A stretch of 64,000 nt of DNA from contig NZ_BDBK01000022.1 of NCBI RefSeq assembly GCF_001612945.1, positions 40,349 through 104,348 of the forward strand. The letters are read 5' to 3'. Source of the stretch: Nocardia inohanensis NBRC 100128. Lineage in GTDB: Bacteria > Actinomycetota > Actinomycetes > Mycobacteriales > Mycobacteriaceae. Under the pieces are notes generated by a model that searched no databases, was not told the origin of the DNA, and saw nothing but the letters and a program-made list of their open reading frames with translations. Positions 27,198-35,362 of this stretch are shown in pieces (position 1 is the stretch's first letter; every line of letters starts with the position of its first letter). The position numbers were made by a program, and so were the translations under genes.

Positions 27198-27644
27198 GTG
27201 CGGTTGGACGAGCTGACGACTCCGCAGGAATGGGCGCGCGTGTACCGCTCCCTGTTCGGATTGCCGTATGTGCACGTGACCACGCCGGGTTTCGTGGTGC
27301 TACCGCTGATCGACACCATCGCGGCTTTGAACACCCCGGAACCGTTGGGGGGCTTGATACTCGGCGAACTCGAGCGGCGCGGGATTCCCGGCCCGGTGCT
27401 GGTGCGGGAGCGGCCGCCGCGGCGCACGTTTCTCGCCGTGTTCGACGGCTACCCCGCCGACGAATGTATCGAGGTTCTCGAACGCAACAGCGTGGATATC
27501 GGCCCGCATCGCAGTAATGTCATCCTGCCCACCGGATTCGGCCGCCACACCCATGAGGGCCGGTGGTGGGCGCGCGCACCCCAGCGCGACGAATCAATGC
27601 CCCTGCTGTCCGAGGTGGTGGCCGCCGCGCAGGCGGTCCTGTGA
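27198..27644 (+). CDS. Short unknown protein, paralogue of the one at 56220-56669
   Basis: 148 residues. Pattern: W..VYRSLFGLPY, alternating strands, RTFLAVFDG, then ILPTGFGRHTHEGRWWARAP near the C-terminus. The second copy in this window shares YYR..FGLPV and MLPTGLGRWTREG..WVVAP, so they are clear paralogues. The layout resembles short actinobacterial proteins named after the bifunctional DNA primase/polymerase N-terminal domain, but no catalytic acidic motif is visible. GTG at 27198 follows GAGGGG. Ends seven bases before the ADP-ribosylglycohydrolase start, so they form an operon. Confidence 0.65.
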   Translation: MRLDELTTPQEWARVYRSLFGLPYVHVTTPGFVVLPLIDTIAALNTPEPLGGLILGELERRGIPGPVLVRERPPRRTFLAVFDGYPADECIEVLERNSVDIGPHRSNVILPTGFGRHTHEGRWWARAPQRDESMPLLSEVVAAAQAVL

Positions 27645-27651
27645 GGATCCG

Positions 27652-29046
27652 GTGGATTCGATAGAGACGGCGTTCTTCGGCCATCACGAGGCCGATCCGC
27701 GTGCCCTGTTGTACTACGAATGGTGTCAGCGGCGGGAATCCGGTTACGCGGTGGACGATTTCGCGGAGGAGGTCCGCGATCTCACCCATACCGCGCAGCC
27801 GCAGCCGGGTTCCTGCTGGCGGCTGCTGGATCGGGTGGAGGCGGCTCCGCGACTACCCGGCTGGCCCTACGACGAATGGGCCGATATCGGCCCGCCCCGG
27901 GCGCGAGACGCGCCCGCGGCTGCGAAACCGCCGTCAGCGCTGCGGCATTCGGAGCTGTTCGATCGCATTCACGGCGGCTGGCTGGGCCGTTGCGTCGGCT
28001 GCACGCTCGGCAAGCCGCTGGAGAACGGTTTCCTCTGGACCCCGGACCGCATCCGCGAGTACCTGGAGCCCGTCGCCGCCTACCCCCTCCGCGATTACGT
28101 CCCCGCCCGCGATCCGATGCCGGAGGATCTCCGATTGCATTGGACCTGGACGGAATCCACGCTCGGCCGCGTCGACGGCGCTCCCCGCGACGACGATCTC
28201 GACTACACCCTGCTGGGCCTGCACCTGCTCGAACAGCACGGCCCCGGTTTCACGGCGGAGGATGTTTCCGCGCTCTGGCTGGAGCGGCTCCCGTTCTTGC
28301 AGACGTATACCGCCGAACGCGTCGCCTACCGCAATCTCATCGACGGTTACCTCCCGCCCGACACCGCGTCCTACCGAAATCCCTACCGCGAGTGGATAGG
28401 TGCGCTGATCCGCGCCGACATCTACGGTTACGTCAGCCCCGGCGATCCGCATCGCGCCGCCGCCCTGGCCGCCCGCGACGCCGCTATCTCCCACGTGGGC
28501 AATGGATTATGGGCCGCCGGCTGGGGAGCCGCCCTGGTGGCGGCCGCTTTCACCGCCGGCGATCCGGAGTCCGCGCTGACCGCCGCGCAAGAGGTACTGC
28601 CGGCCCGCTCCCGCCTCGCGGTGGCGCTGGCGGAGGTTGCCGAGGATTTCCGGCGCGGCTTTCCCTGGGATCACGCCATCGCGGCGGTGCGCGCCCGCCA
28701 CGGCCACTACAACTGGGTGCACGCCGTCGGGAACGCGGCGTGCATCGCCGCCGGATTGCTCTGGGGTGAAGGTGATTTCACCCGAACGGTCGGTCTCACC
28801 GTGCAAGCGGGCTGGGATACCGACTCCAACGGCGCGACCGCCGGATCGGTCGCGGGCATCCTCACCGGAGCCGCGGGCATCCCATCGCATTGGACCGAAC
28901 CCCTGCACGACCGATTGCGCAGCGCCGTCGCCGGATACGACAACAGCGCCATCTCCGAGCTGGCCCGGCGCACGCTGCGACTAGCCGATCAGGGGGCCGC
29001 GGAGGCGGGGCTCGAACCCGCGACTCCCTCTCTGCCAGAAAGGTGA
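27652..29046 (+). CDS. ADP-ribosylglycohydrolase (DraG) family protein
   Basis: 464 residues. Family hydrolases remove ADP-ribose from proteins, nucleic acids or small molecules using two Mg ions. After a ~100-residue extra head, the fold begins DRIHGGWLGRCVGCTLGKPLE. The first metal motif is DDDLDYT instead of TDDT, and the second is GWDTDSNGATAGSVAG near residue 400. IPSHWTEPL is also typical. GTG at 27652 has GAGGATC upstream. The last ~16 codons run antisense through the tRNA at 28997-29069 and the stop lies inside it, so the natural C-terminus may have been altered. Confidence 0.85.
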   Translation: MDSIETAFFGHHEADPRALLYYEWCQRRESGYAVDDFAEEVRDLTHTAQPQPGSCWRLLDRVEAAPRLPGWPYDEWADIGPPRARDAPAAAKPPSALRHSELFDRIHGGWLGRCVGCTLGKPLENGFLWTPDRIREYLEPVAAYPLRDYVPARDPMPEDLRLHWTWTESTLGRVDGAPRDDDLDYTLLGLHLLEQHGPGFTAEDVSALWLERLPFLQTYTAERVAYRNLIDGYLPPDTASYRNPYREWIGALIRADIYGYVSPGDPHRAAALAARDAAISHVGNGLWAAGWGAALVAAAFTAGDPESALTAAQEVLPARSRLAVALAEVAEDFRRGFPWDHAIAAVRARHGHYNWVHAVGNAACIAAGLLWGEGDFTRTVGLTVQAGWDTDSNGATAGSVAGILTGAAGIPSHWTEPLHDRLRSAVAGYDNSAISELARRTLRLADQGAAEAGLEPATPSLPER

Positions 29047-29069
29047 TCTACCAACTGATCCACTCCGCG
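28997..29069 (-). tRNA. tRNA with Ala anticodon GGC but atypical body
   Basis: 73 bases fold as a full cloverleaf on the minus strand: acceptor CGCGGAG/CTCCGCG, D-stem GATC/GATC, anticodon loop CTGGCAG (anticodon GGC, codon GCC), T-arm GCGGG-TTCGAGC-CCCGC, discriminator G, no encoded CCA. It lacks the G3:U70 pair that specifies alanine (it has C3:G70), begins with C1:G72 and has A11:U24. Either a specialised tRNA or a decoded-looking relic. Confidence 0.7.
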
Positions 29070-29131
29070 AGCCGCCGGAAGCGTAGCGGCCGTGATCGAT
29101 TGCGCGCACCCGATTTTCGGCGCGGAACGAA

Positions 29132-29166
29132 ATGAGGGTGGCGACCGGACCGGCCGCCACCCTCAT
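29132..29166 (-). terminator. Terminator downstream of fadA2
   Basis: 12-bp inverted repeat (ATGAGGGTGGCG / CGCCACCCTCAT) followed on the minus strand by TTTCG, 46 bases after the fadA2 stop. A CGGGGC/GCCCCG palindrome (29175-29190) lies between. Confidence 0.7.
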
Positions 29167-29211
29167 TGAGTGCCCGGGGCCGCAGCCCCGAATTCCTATC
29201 TCCGCGTCGAA

Positions 29212-30534
29212 CTACCGCTCGACGATGGCGACGACGCCCTGGCCGCCCGCGGCACAGATGGAGACGAGCGCACGGCCCCCACCCTTCTCGGCCAGCTGCT
29301 TGGCGGTCTGGGCGATGATGCGCCCGCCGGTGGCGGCGAACGGGTGGCCCGCGGCGAGCGAGGAGCCGTTCACGTTCAGCTTCGACCGGTCGATCGAGCC
29401 GAGCGCGCCGTCCAGGCCCAGGCGCTCCTTGCAGTACTGGTCGGACTCCCACGCCTGGAGGGTGGCGAGCACGACGGAGGCGAACGCCTCGTGGATCTCG
29501 TAGTAGTCGAAGTCCTGGAGGGTCAGGCCGTTCCGGGCCAGCATGCGCGGCACCGCGTAGGTGGGGGCCATCAGCAGGCCGTCCGGACCGTGGATGTAAT
29601 CCACCGCGGCGACCTCGGAGTCGACCAGGTAGGCCAGCGGCGACAGGTTGCGCGAGGCCGCCCACTCCTCGGAGCCCAGCAGCACCGCGGAGGCGCCGTC
29701 GGTGAGCGGGGTGGAGTTGCCGGCGGTCATGGTGGCATCGCCGAGCTTGGTGCCGAAGACCGGCTTCAGGGTCGACAGCTTCTCGATGGTCGAACCGGGA
29801 CGCAGGTTGTCGTCGCGGGTCAGGCCCAGGAAGGGGGTGATCAGGTCGTCCATGAAGCCGCGGTCGTAGGCGGCGGCCATGTTCTTGTGCGACAGGTAGG
29901 CCAGCTCGTCCTGCGCCTCGCGGGAGACACCGAACTCCTTGGCGGTGATGGCGGCGTGCTCACCCATCGAAAGACCGGTGCGCGGTTCGGCATTGCGCGG
30001 GATCTCGATGCCGACCATGGAGGGGCGCAGGCGGCCGACCAGCTTCACGTAGTCGGAGTTCTTCTTGGCGCGGTTGGCGTCGAGCATCCACTCGCGCATG
30101 CCCTCGCTGACGCCGATCGGCGCGTCGGAGGTGGTGTCGGTGCCGCCGCCGATGCCGTTCTCCAAGCGGCCCAGCGCGATTCCGTCGGCTACGGTCACGA
30201 TGGACTGCAAACCGGTGCCGCAGGCCAGCTGGAGGTCGTGGGCCGGGGTGTAGGGCGACAGGGTGGAGCCGAGGACGGACTCGCGGATCATGCCGTGCTC
30301 GCCGACCCGCTTGAGCACCGCGCCACCGACGACCATGCCCAGGCGCTCGCCTTGCAGACCGAAGCGGCTGACGAGGCCGTTCAGCGCGGCGGTGAACATG
30401 TCCTGGTTGGAGGCGTGGGCGTACTTGCCGTCGGAGCGAGCGAACGGAATGCGGTTACCGCCGAGGATGGCTACCGGGCGGGCCTGCTTGGTGTTCTTGG
30501 CCGCGGTCTTCGCCGAACGGGCTTTGGTGGTCAC
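29212..30534 (-). CDS. fadA2: Acetyl-CoA acetyltransferase / thiolase FadA2
   Basis: 440-residue thiolase for the last step of beta-oxidation or the reverse condensation. Catalytic residues: nucleophilic Cys in LQLACGTGLQS, His in NVNGSSLAAGHPFAATGGR, and the second Cys in CAAGGQG at the C-terminus. NEAF-type loop is HEAFAS. GTG at 30534 is chosen; a longer in-frame extension crosses the promoter and operator and is rejected. It is divergent from fabG4 over a palindrome, matching Rv0243/Rv0242c. Confidence 0.93.
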   Translation of the reverse strand: MTTKARSAKTAAKNTKQARPVAILGGNRIPFARSDGKYAHASNQDMFTAALNGLVSRFGLQGERLGMVVGGAVLKRVGEHGMIRESVLGSTLSPYTPAHDLQLACGTGLQSIVTVADGIALGRLENGIGGGTDTTSDAPIGVSEGMREWMLDANRAKKNSDYVKLVGRLRPSMVGIEIPRNAEPRTGLSMGEHAAITAKEFGVSREAQDELAYLSHKNMAAAYDRGFMDDLITPFLGLTRDDNLRPGSTIEKLSTLKPVFGTKLGDATMTAGNSTPLTDGASAVLLGSEEWAASRNLSPLAYLVDSEVAAVDYIHGPDGLLMAPTYAVPRMLARNGLTLQDFDYYEIHEAFASVVLATLQAWESDQYCKERLGLDGALGSIDRSKLNVNGSSLAAGHPFAATGGRIIAQTAKQLAEKGGGRALVSICAAGGQGVVAIVER

Positions 30535-30610
30535 TCGAGTCTCCAGTGTCTCGTCGGTGGATTTCCCCTGCGCGCGATCCCGCGGGACCCGCTGCTGTCG
30601 GTTTACATTA

Positions 30611-30630
30611 AACTTACTCTGGAGTAAGTT
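30611..30630. promoter_or_regulatory. Palindromic operator between fadA2 and fabG4
   Basis: AACTTACTC-TG-GAGTAAGTT: perfect 9-bp arms with a 2-base spacer, centred in the divergent promoter region. A 15-of-20 match lies just upstream of the TetR gene at 35259-35278, pointing to control by that repressor. Confidence 0.75.
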
Positions 30631-30762
30631 CATTTGTCGACACCGGACCCTCTTGATGTGCGCAAGACCGCTTCGGACTGTGCGCGCGCACGAGGGTGAA
30701 CGGCATGTAAGACACGGACAATCGAGGCGTTGACCCCCGAGACGAGAAGAAGGTAGGAACCA

Positions 30763-32118
30763 GTGGCTGCCAAGAGCAAGGGCGCTCCCAATCTGTACGG
30801 ATCGTTCATCCACTCCGCCCCCGGCGCGTTCCTGGCCTCCAAGCTGGGCCTGCCGCAGCCGGAAACCCTGCGTCGGTACAAGGCCGGTGAGCCCGCGCTG
30901 CCCGGCCCGGTACTGGTCGGCGGCAAGGGCCGGGCCGCCGACGCGGTGCGAAACCTGCTGGGCGACTACACCTTCGTCGATGGCGTGACCCCCGGCGTGA
31001 AGTTCGGCGCGCTGGTCTTCGACGCCACCGGCATCAAGACCATCGAAGAGCTCGAGCAGCTGTACCAGTTCTTCCAGCCCGCCATGCGCAGCATCGCCGC
31101 CTCCGGCCGCGTGCTCGTCATCGGCACCACCCCGGAACTGTCCGCCACCGTTGACGAGCAGATCGCCCAGCGCGCGCTCGAAGGCTTCTCGCGCTCGGTC
31201 GGCAAGGAACTGTTGCGCGGCGCCACCGCCAACCTGGTGTACCTGCACCCCGAAGCCGCCGCCACCGCCACCGGCCTCGAATCCACCCTGCGCTTCATCC
31301 TCTCCGGCAAGTCGGCCTTCGTCGACGGCCAGGTCTTCCGGGTGGGCAAGGACGACTCCACCGCCCCCGCCTCGTGGGACAAGCCGCTCGAAGGCAAGGT
31401 CGCCGTGGTGACAGGTGCCGCCCGCGGCATCGGCGCCACCATCGCCGAGGTCTTCGCCCGCGACGGCGCGACCGTCATCGTCGCCGATATCCCGGCCGCC
31501 GGTGAGGCGCTCTCCGAGACCGCCAACAAGGTCGGCGCGACCGCCCTGGCCCTGGACGTCACCGCCCCCGACGCCGCCGAGAAGCTGGCCGCCTTCGCCA
31601 CCGAGCGCTTCGGCGGCATCGACATCGTCGTGCACAACGCCGGCATCACCCGCGACAAGCTGCTCGCCAACATGGACGAGGGTCGCTGGAACTCGGTCAT
31701 CAACGTGAACCTGGCTGCGCCGCACCGCATTACCGAGGGTCTCGTCGCCGCCGGCGCGCTCAAGGAAGGCGGCCGCGTCATCGACGTGTCCTCCATCGCC
31801 GGTATCGCCGGTAACCGCGGCCAGACCAACTACGGCGCCTCCAAGGCCGGCGTCATCGGCATGGTGAACGCGGAATCGCCGAAGCTGGCCGAGAAGGGCA
31901 TCACCATCAACGCGGTGGCCCCCGGCTTCATCGAGACCGCCATGACCGCCGCCATCCCGCTCGGCACCCGCGAGGCCGGCCGCCTGCTCTCCTCGCTGTT
32001 GCAGGGCGGCCAGACCGTCGACGTCGCCGAGACCATCGCCTACTTCGCCTCCCCGGCCTCGAACGCGGTCTCCGGCAATATCGTTCGCGTCTGCGGCCAG
32101 GCCCTGATCGGAGCATGA
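30763..32118 (+). CDS. fabG4: High-molecular-weight 3-oxoacyl-ACP/CoA reductase FabG4
   Basis: 451-residue HMwFabG: an N-terminal flavodoxin-like domain (about 1-200) and a C-terminal SDR domain. The SDR part has the NAD(H) loop TGAARGIG, NNAG-equivalent VHNAG, catalytic Ser in DVSSIAGIAG, and YGASK with Tyr and Lys. Such proteins prefer NADH and reduce 3-oxoacyl chains. GTG at 30763. Its stop overlaps the htdX start. Matches Rv0242c. Confidence 0.94.
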   Translation: MAAKSKGAPNLYGSFIHSAPGAFLASKLGLPQPETLRRYKAGEPALPGPVLVGGKGRAADAVRNLLGDYTFVDGVTPGVKFGALVFDATGIKTIEELEQLYQFFQPAMRSIAASGRVLVIGTTPELSATVDEQIAQRALEGFSRSVGKELLRGATANLVYLHPEAAATATGLESTLRFILSGKSAFVDGQVFRVGKDDSTAPASWDKPLEGKVAVVTGAARGIGATIAEVFARDGATVIVADIPAAGEALSETANKVGATALALDVTAPDAAEKLAAFATERFGGIDIVVHNAGITRDKLLANMDEGRWNSVINVNLAAPHRITEGLVAAGALKEGGRVIDVSSIAGIAGNRGQTNYGASKAGVIGMVNAESPKLAEKGITINAVAPGFIETAMTAAIPLGTREAGRLLSSLLQGGQTVDVAETIAYFASPASNAVSGNIVRVCGQALIGA

Positions 32119-32984
32119 TGTCGCAGACCATCACGCTCAGCGAAATCCCCAAGAACAGCAGCCTTTTCGTCAAGGCGGCGCTGGGCGCCGTTCCGGTGCC
32201 GGGACTCTCGGCGCGGCCGGACAAGCTGCCCGACCGGGTCATCAAGCTGGCGGGGCTGAAGGTCGATCCCGACCATCTGGCCGCCTACTGCCGGGCCACC
32301 GGGCTGCGCTTCGACGACGCGCTGCCGCTGACCTACCCGTTCGTGCTCAGCTTCCCGCTGGCCATGCAGCTGGTGGTGGCGCGGGACTTCCCGTTCGTGG
32401 CGGTCGGCGCGGTGCACGCGCAGAACACCATCGAACGCACCCGTGAGATCTCGGTGTCCGAACCGCTCGATTTCGAGACGCACATCGAGAACCTGCGCGA
32501 GCACCCCAAGGGCCTGCTGGTCGACGCCGTCACCGAGGTGAACGTCGGTCGTGAGCTGGTGTGGCGGCAGGTCACCACCTTCCTGCACCAGCAGCGCACC
32601 TCGCTGTCGGGCGGGCCCAAGCCGGAGCCCAAGCCGGAAGAGGAAGCACCCGCGCCGATGCGGCAGACCCGGGTCGATCAGCAGATGATCAACCGCTATG
32701 CCACCGCGTCCGGGGACCACAACCCGATCCACACCTCCGCCCTGGGCGCCAAGGCATTCGGGTTCCCGAAGCCGATCGCGCACGGTATGTGGTCCGCGGC
32801 CAACATCCTGTCCAATATCGAGGGCCGCGTTCCCGGCCAGGCCACCTACGAGGTGAAGTTCGGCAAGCCGATCTTCCTGCCGTCCACGGTGAACGTGTAC
32901 GCCGATCGCGTCGCGGGTGGCTGGGACCTGGCCCTGCGCAACCCGAAGAAGGGTTTCCCGCACCTCACCGCGACCCTGCGCTAA
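32115..32984 (+). CDS. htdX: (R)-3-hydroxyacyl dehydratase HtdX (MaoC family)
   Basis: 289-residue double-hotdog dehydratase that hydrates or dehydrates 3-hydroxyacyl thioesters. The hydratase-2 motif YATASGDHNPIH (Asp and His catalytic) lies near residue 200; the N-terminal hotdog lacks it, as in the family. ATG at 32115 overlaps the fabG4 stop in ATGATG, so the pair are coupled. With fadA2 across the promoter, the set can elongate or degrade acyl chains. Matches Rv0241c. Confidence 0.93.
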   Translation: MMSQTITLSEIPKNSSLFVKAALGAVPVPGLSARPDKLPDRVIKLAGLKVDPDHLAAYCRATGLRFDDALPLTYPFVLSFPLAMQLVVARDFPFVAVGAVHAQNTIERTREISVSEPLDFETHIENLREHPKGLLVDAVTEVNVGRELVWRQVTTFLHQQRTSLSGGPKPEPKPEEEAPAPMRQTRVDQQMINRYATASGDHNPIHTSALGAKAFGFPKPIAHGMWSAANILSNIEGRVPGQATYEVKFGKPIFLPSTVNVYADRVAGGWDLALRNPKKGFPHLTATLR

Positions 32985-32995
32985 GGTAGAGGACC

Positions 32996-33039
32996 AACTC
33001 CCGGGGTTCGTCAAGAGCTCGTCTCGAACACCGGGAGTT
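32996..33039 (+). terminator. Hairpin after htdX
   Basis: AACTCCCGG/CCGGGAGTT arms with an inner GGTTCG/CGAAC pairing, 12 bases after the htdX stop. No U run. Confidence 0.6.
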
Positions 33040-33156
33040 CGCACTCGCAGGAGTGCCGGCCGCGCACCGATTCGCGAACCGTATGTCGTCTCGCAGGGGT
33101 TTCGACATCCGGATCACGAATCGGTGCGCGGTTTTCGCGTTCCGGGTGCGCCGGAT

Positions 33157-34512
33157 TCAGCAGCCGCAGTCGCAGCCGCCGCAGCAATCGCAGTCGCAGC
33201 AATCGCAATCGCAGCAACCGCCGTCACCGTTGCCGCCGCAGTCGCAGCTACAGCAGTTCGAGCAGCCGTCGCACCCGCAATCGCAGAGCTCGTGCAGGTT
33301 GCGCTCGAGCCAGGATTTCTTGTGCTCGCCGGTGCACGGATTGGTGTGCTCGGCACAGCAGGCGTAACCGGTGCAGTACTGGGTGAAGCCGATTCCGATG
33401 CCCTCCCAGAATCCCGGGCGGCTGAACGGAGTTCGCGGCGGTTCGACGCCGTACTGGGCATGCGGCGCGCCGACGCTTTCGGACGTCGCGGTGCCGTGCC
33501 GATCGCACGAATTCGTCGCGCACGTTCGCAGCGCCCCCGTCGCCCGGCCGATCCGCCGTACCACGCTGTGCAGCGGATCCAGCAGCATCCAGCGCACCGT
33601 GGCCGCGCGCTCCAGCCCGGTCCGCAGCAATGCCGCGCGCAGCAGCGAATCCGATTCCCGCAGCAGCGCATACGCCTCGGTGGTGGAGGTCCCGGTGGCG
33701 GTCAGCGGATTGAACCGCCCGTGCTCGCGATCCGCCTCCAGATCCTCGATCGCGTCCGCCAGATGCGCGATCCGCCCGAACTGCCACCCGACTTCCCTTA
33801 GCGCGTCGGCATTCTCGGGCCGCCCAGCCAGTATCGCGGTGTGCCGGAACAGCTCCGCGGCACATATTTGCGTCGGCCGGGTCAGAGCCGCCAGCACCTC
33901 CAGATCGGGCACGGATGAATCACCCGCGGTGGCAATCAGGTCGGAAAAGGGGCCCGCCGGGCGCGAATCAGGCTGGGCGGCGACGAGATCCGGTCGCGGA
34001 CCACCGTTCCGGGCGGCCGTGCGGCGCATCGCCGCCAGCTCCAGCTCCGGCTGGGCTTCGACGGCCACGATCAGCGGGGCCGCGTCCAGGCCGATCCGGT
34101 CGGCCGCGGCTTGCGCCCGTGCCTGCCAGCGATCGGAGATCCGGCCGAGTGGGCGGCTCGCCAGGCGGCCGGTATCGCCGTCGTCGATGTGGTCACGAAT
34201 CTTGGTCGCGCCCAACAGGAGTGAGGCGGTGGCGGCGAGCTGAACCCCGGGGGAGCCGGGGGCCGCGACGTTCGCCCGGCGCATGCCACGCGCGGGGCAG
34301 GGGCCGGCCGTGCGCCGGCCGGCCGGCTCCGATTGCTGTGCCTCGGTGAGCATTCCGAGCAGGATGGCATCGGTGTTGGTGGCCGCGCGGGCGACCTGTC
34401 CGTGCCCGTCACGCAATCCCAGGCACAGGCCGCACATCTGGGCCTGGAAGTCCGAGGCGGCGAGCCCGTACTTCCCGGCATTGTGCGTACACGGTTTGAG
34501 CAGCCCGAACAA
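33157..34512 (-). CDS. DUF5685 family protein with cysteine-dense tail
   Basis: 451 residues. The head carries C8, H10 and a CGLC pair (about 27-30), conserved-looking metal ligands of DUF5685 proteins; the middle is mostly helical, resembling isoprenoid-synthase-like helices (HIDDGDTG; HLADAIEDLEADREHGRFNP). The last ~42 residues contain 19 Cys in CxC, CC and CxCC patterns, preceded by CTGYACCAEHTNPCTGEH. Likely a metal-binding or metal-storage module. TTG at 34512 gives the family-like start FGLLKPCTH. Function unknown. Confidence 0.75.
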   Translation of the reverse strand: MFGLLKPCTHNAGKYGLAASDFQAQMCGLCLGLRDGHGQVARAATNTDAILLGMLTEAQQSEPAGRRTAGPCPARGMRRANVAAPGSPGVQLAATASLLLGATKIRDHIDDGDTGRLASRPLGRISDRWQARAQAAADRIGLDAAPLIVAVEAQPELELAAMRRTAARNGGPRPDLVAAQPDSRPAGPFSDLIATAGDSSVPDLEVLAALTRPTQICAAELFRHTAILAGRPENADALREVGWQFGRIAHLADAIEDLEADREHGRFNPLTATGTSTTEAYALLRESDSLLRAALLRTGLERAATVRWMLLDPLHSVVRRIGRATGALRTCATNSCDRHGTATSESVGAPHAQYGVEPPRTPFSRPGFWEGIGIGFTQYCTGYACCAEHTNPCTGEHKKSWLERNLHELCDCGCDGCSNCCSCDCGGNGDGGCCDCDCCDCDCCGGCDCGC

Positions 34513-34611
34513 AGCCCGTTCCCCATTCCCCGCCCGGACCGGCCCGGACGTCCAGCGACATGATCAGAGCGAAACTGTCGCAGGGTTCGGGGCGGCGGGC
34601 AAGCGGTGGGT

Positions 34612-35229
34612 TCAGACCGATTCGGCGACCGAGTCGGCCTTCTTCTTGCCGGACAGGCCGCGCCAGGCCAGATCGTCGAGCAGGTTCACGGCCTCGGCCA
34701 TTTCGATCTGCCCGGCCGCCACCCGATCGGCGATGGCCTCGCCCGCACCGATCACCGCCACCGACACCACCTCGAAATTGGTGCCGGGCTCGGCGTACTT
34801 GGCGCTGGACTCCAGCAGCTTGGCCGTCAGCTCGATGATCCGGTCCCGGCTGTTGGCGATCTCGGAGGCGAAGGGGGCTTGACCCAGCGCCTGCCGGTAC
34901 AGCACCTGCCAGGAGAGCCGGTTGTTGTCGACGTAGGACAGGAAGGCTTCCAGGCCCGCGCGCAACTGCTCGTGCGGCGTCAGTTTGGGGTTGCCCGCTA
35001 CCGCGACGGCTTCGATGAACCGGATGCTCTCCCGGTGGATGCAGGCCCGGAAGAGCTCGTCCTTGGAGCCGTAGTAGAGGTACAGCATGGGCTTGGAGAT
35101 CTTCGCCTCGGCGGCGATCGCGTCCATGGAGGTGTCGTGATATCCCTTGCGCGAGAAGACCTCCACGGCGGCGTCGAGCATCTGCTGCTCGCGCACCGCG
35201 CGAGGAAGCCTTTTCGTTCCGCCAGCCAT
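34612..35229 (-). CDS. TetR-family regulator (Rv0238-like)
   Basis: 205 residues. N-terminal HTH: MLDAAVEVFSRKGYHDTSMDAIAAEAKISKPMLYLYYGSKDELF in segments, the standard TetR helix-turn-helix; the rest is an all-helical ligand domain. ATG at 35229. Thirty bases upstream is a palindrome that closely matches the one in the fadA2/fabG4 promoter, so I infer that it represses itself and that cluster, probably relieved by an acyl-CoA. Confidence 0.88.
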   Translation of the reverse strand: MAGGTKRLPRAVREQQMLDAAVEVFSRKGYHDTSMDAIAAEAKISKPMLYLYYGSKDELFRACIHRESIRFIEAVAVAGNPKLTPHEQLRAGLEAFLSYVDNNRLSWQVLYRQALGQAPFASEIANSRDRIIELTAKLLESSAKYAEPGTNFEVVSVAVIGAGEAIADRVAAGQIEMAEAVNLLDDLAWRGLSGKKKADSVAESV

Positions 35230-35258
35230 GCACTCTCCTAGGACATATCGAAGCCCTT

Positions 35259-35278
35259 ATCTTACTCCATGGTAAGTT
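35259..35278. promoter_or_regulatory. Operator upstream of the TetR gene
   Basis: ATCTTACTCCATGGTAAGTT matches the fadA2/fabG4 palindrome at 15 of 20 positions; its symmetric arms are CTTAC/GTAAG. Placed 30 bases before the TetR start, suited to autoregulation. Confidence 0.65.
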
Positions 35279-35362
35279 CCGCGACCCCGAATTGCCGGTG
35301 ATTCGCCGATCAGGCGCTGAAGCCGTGCCGGATCGAAACGACGGAGAGCGCTCGAGCGGCCC

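Noticed and set aside
30535..31725. Long upstream extension of the fadA2 frame
   Set aside because: Crosses the divergent promoter, the operator palindrome and antisense fabG4; GTG 30534 fits the family.
33157..33290. GCA-type triplet repeat as a microsatellite or CRISPR-like array
   Set aside because: It encodes the Cys-rich tail in frame and lacks regular spacers.
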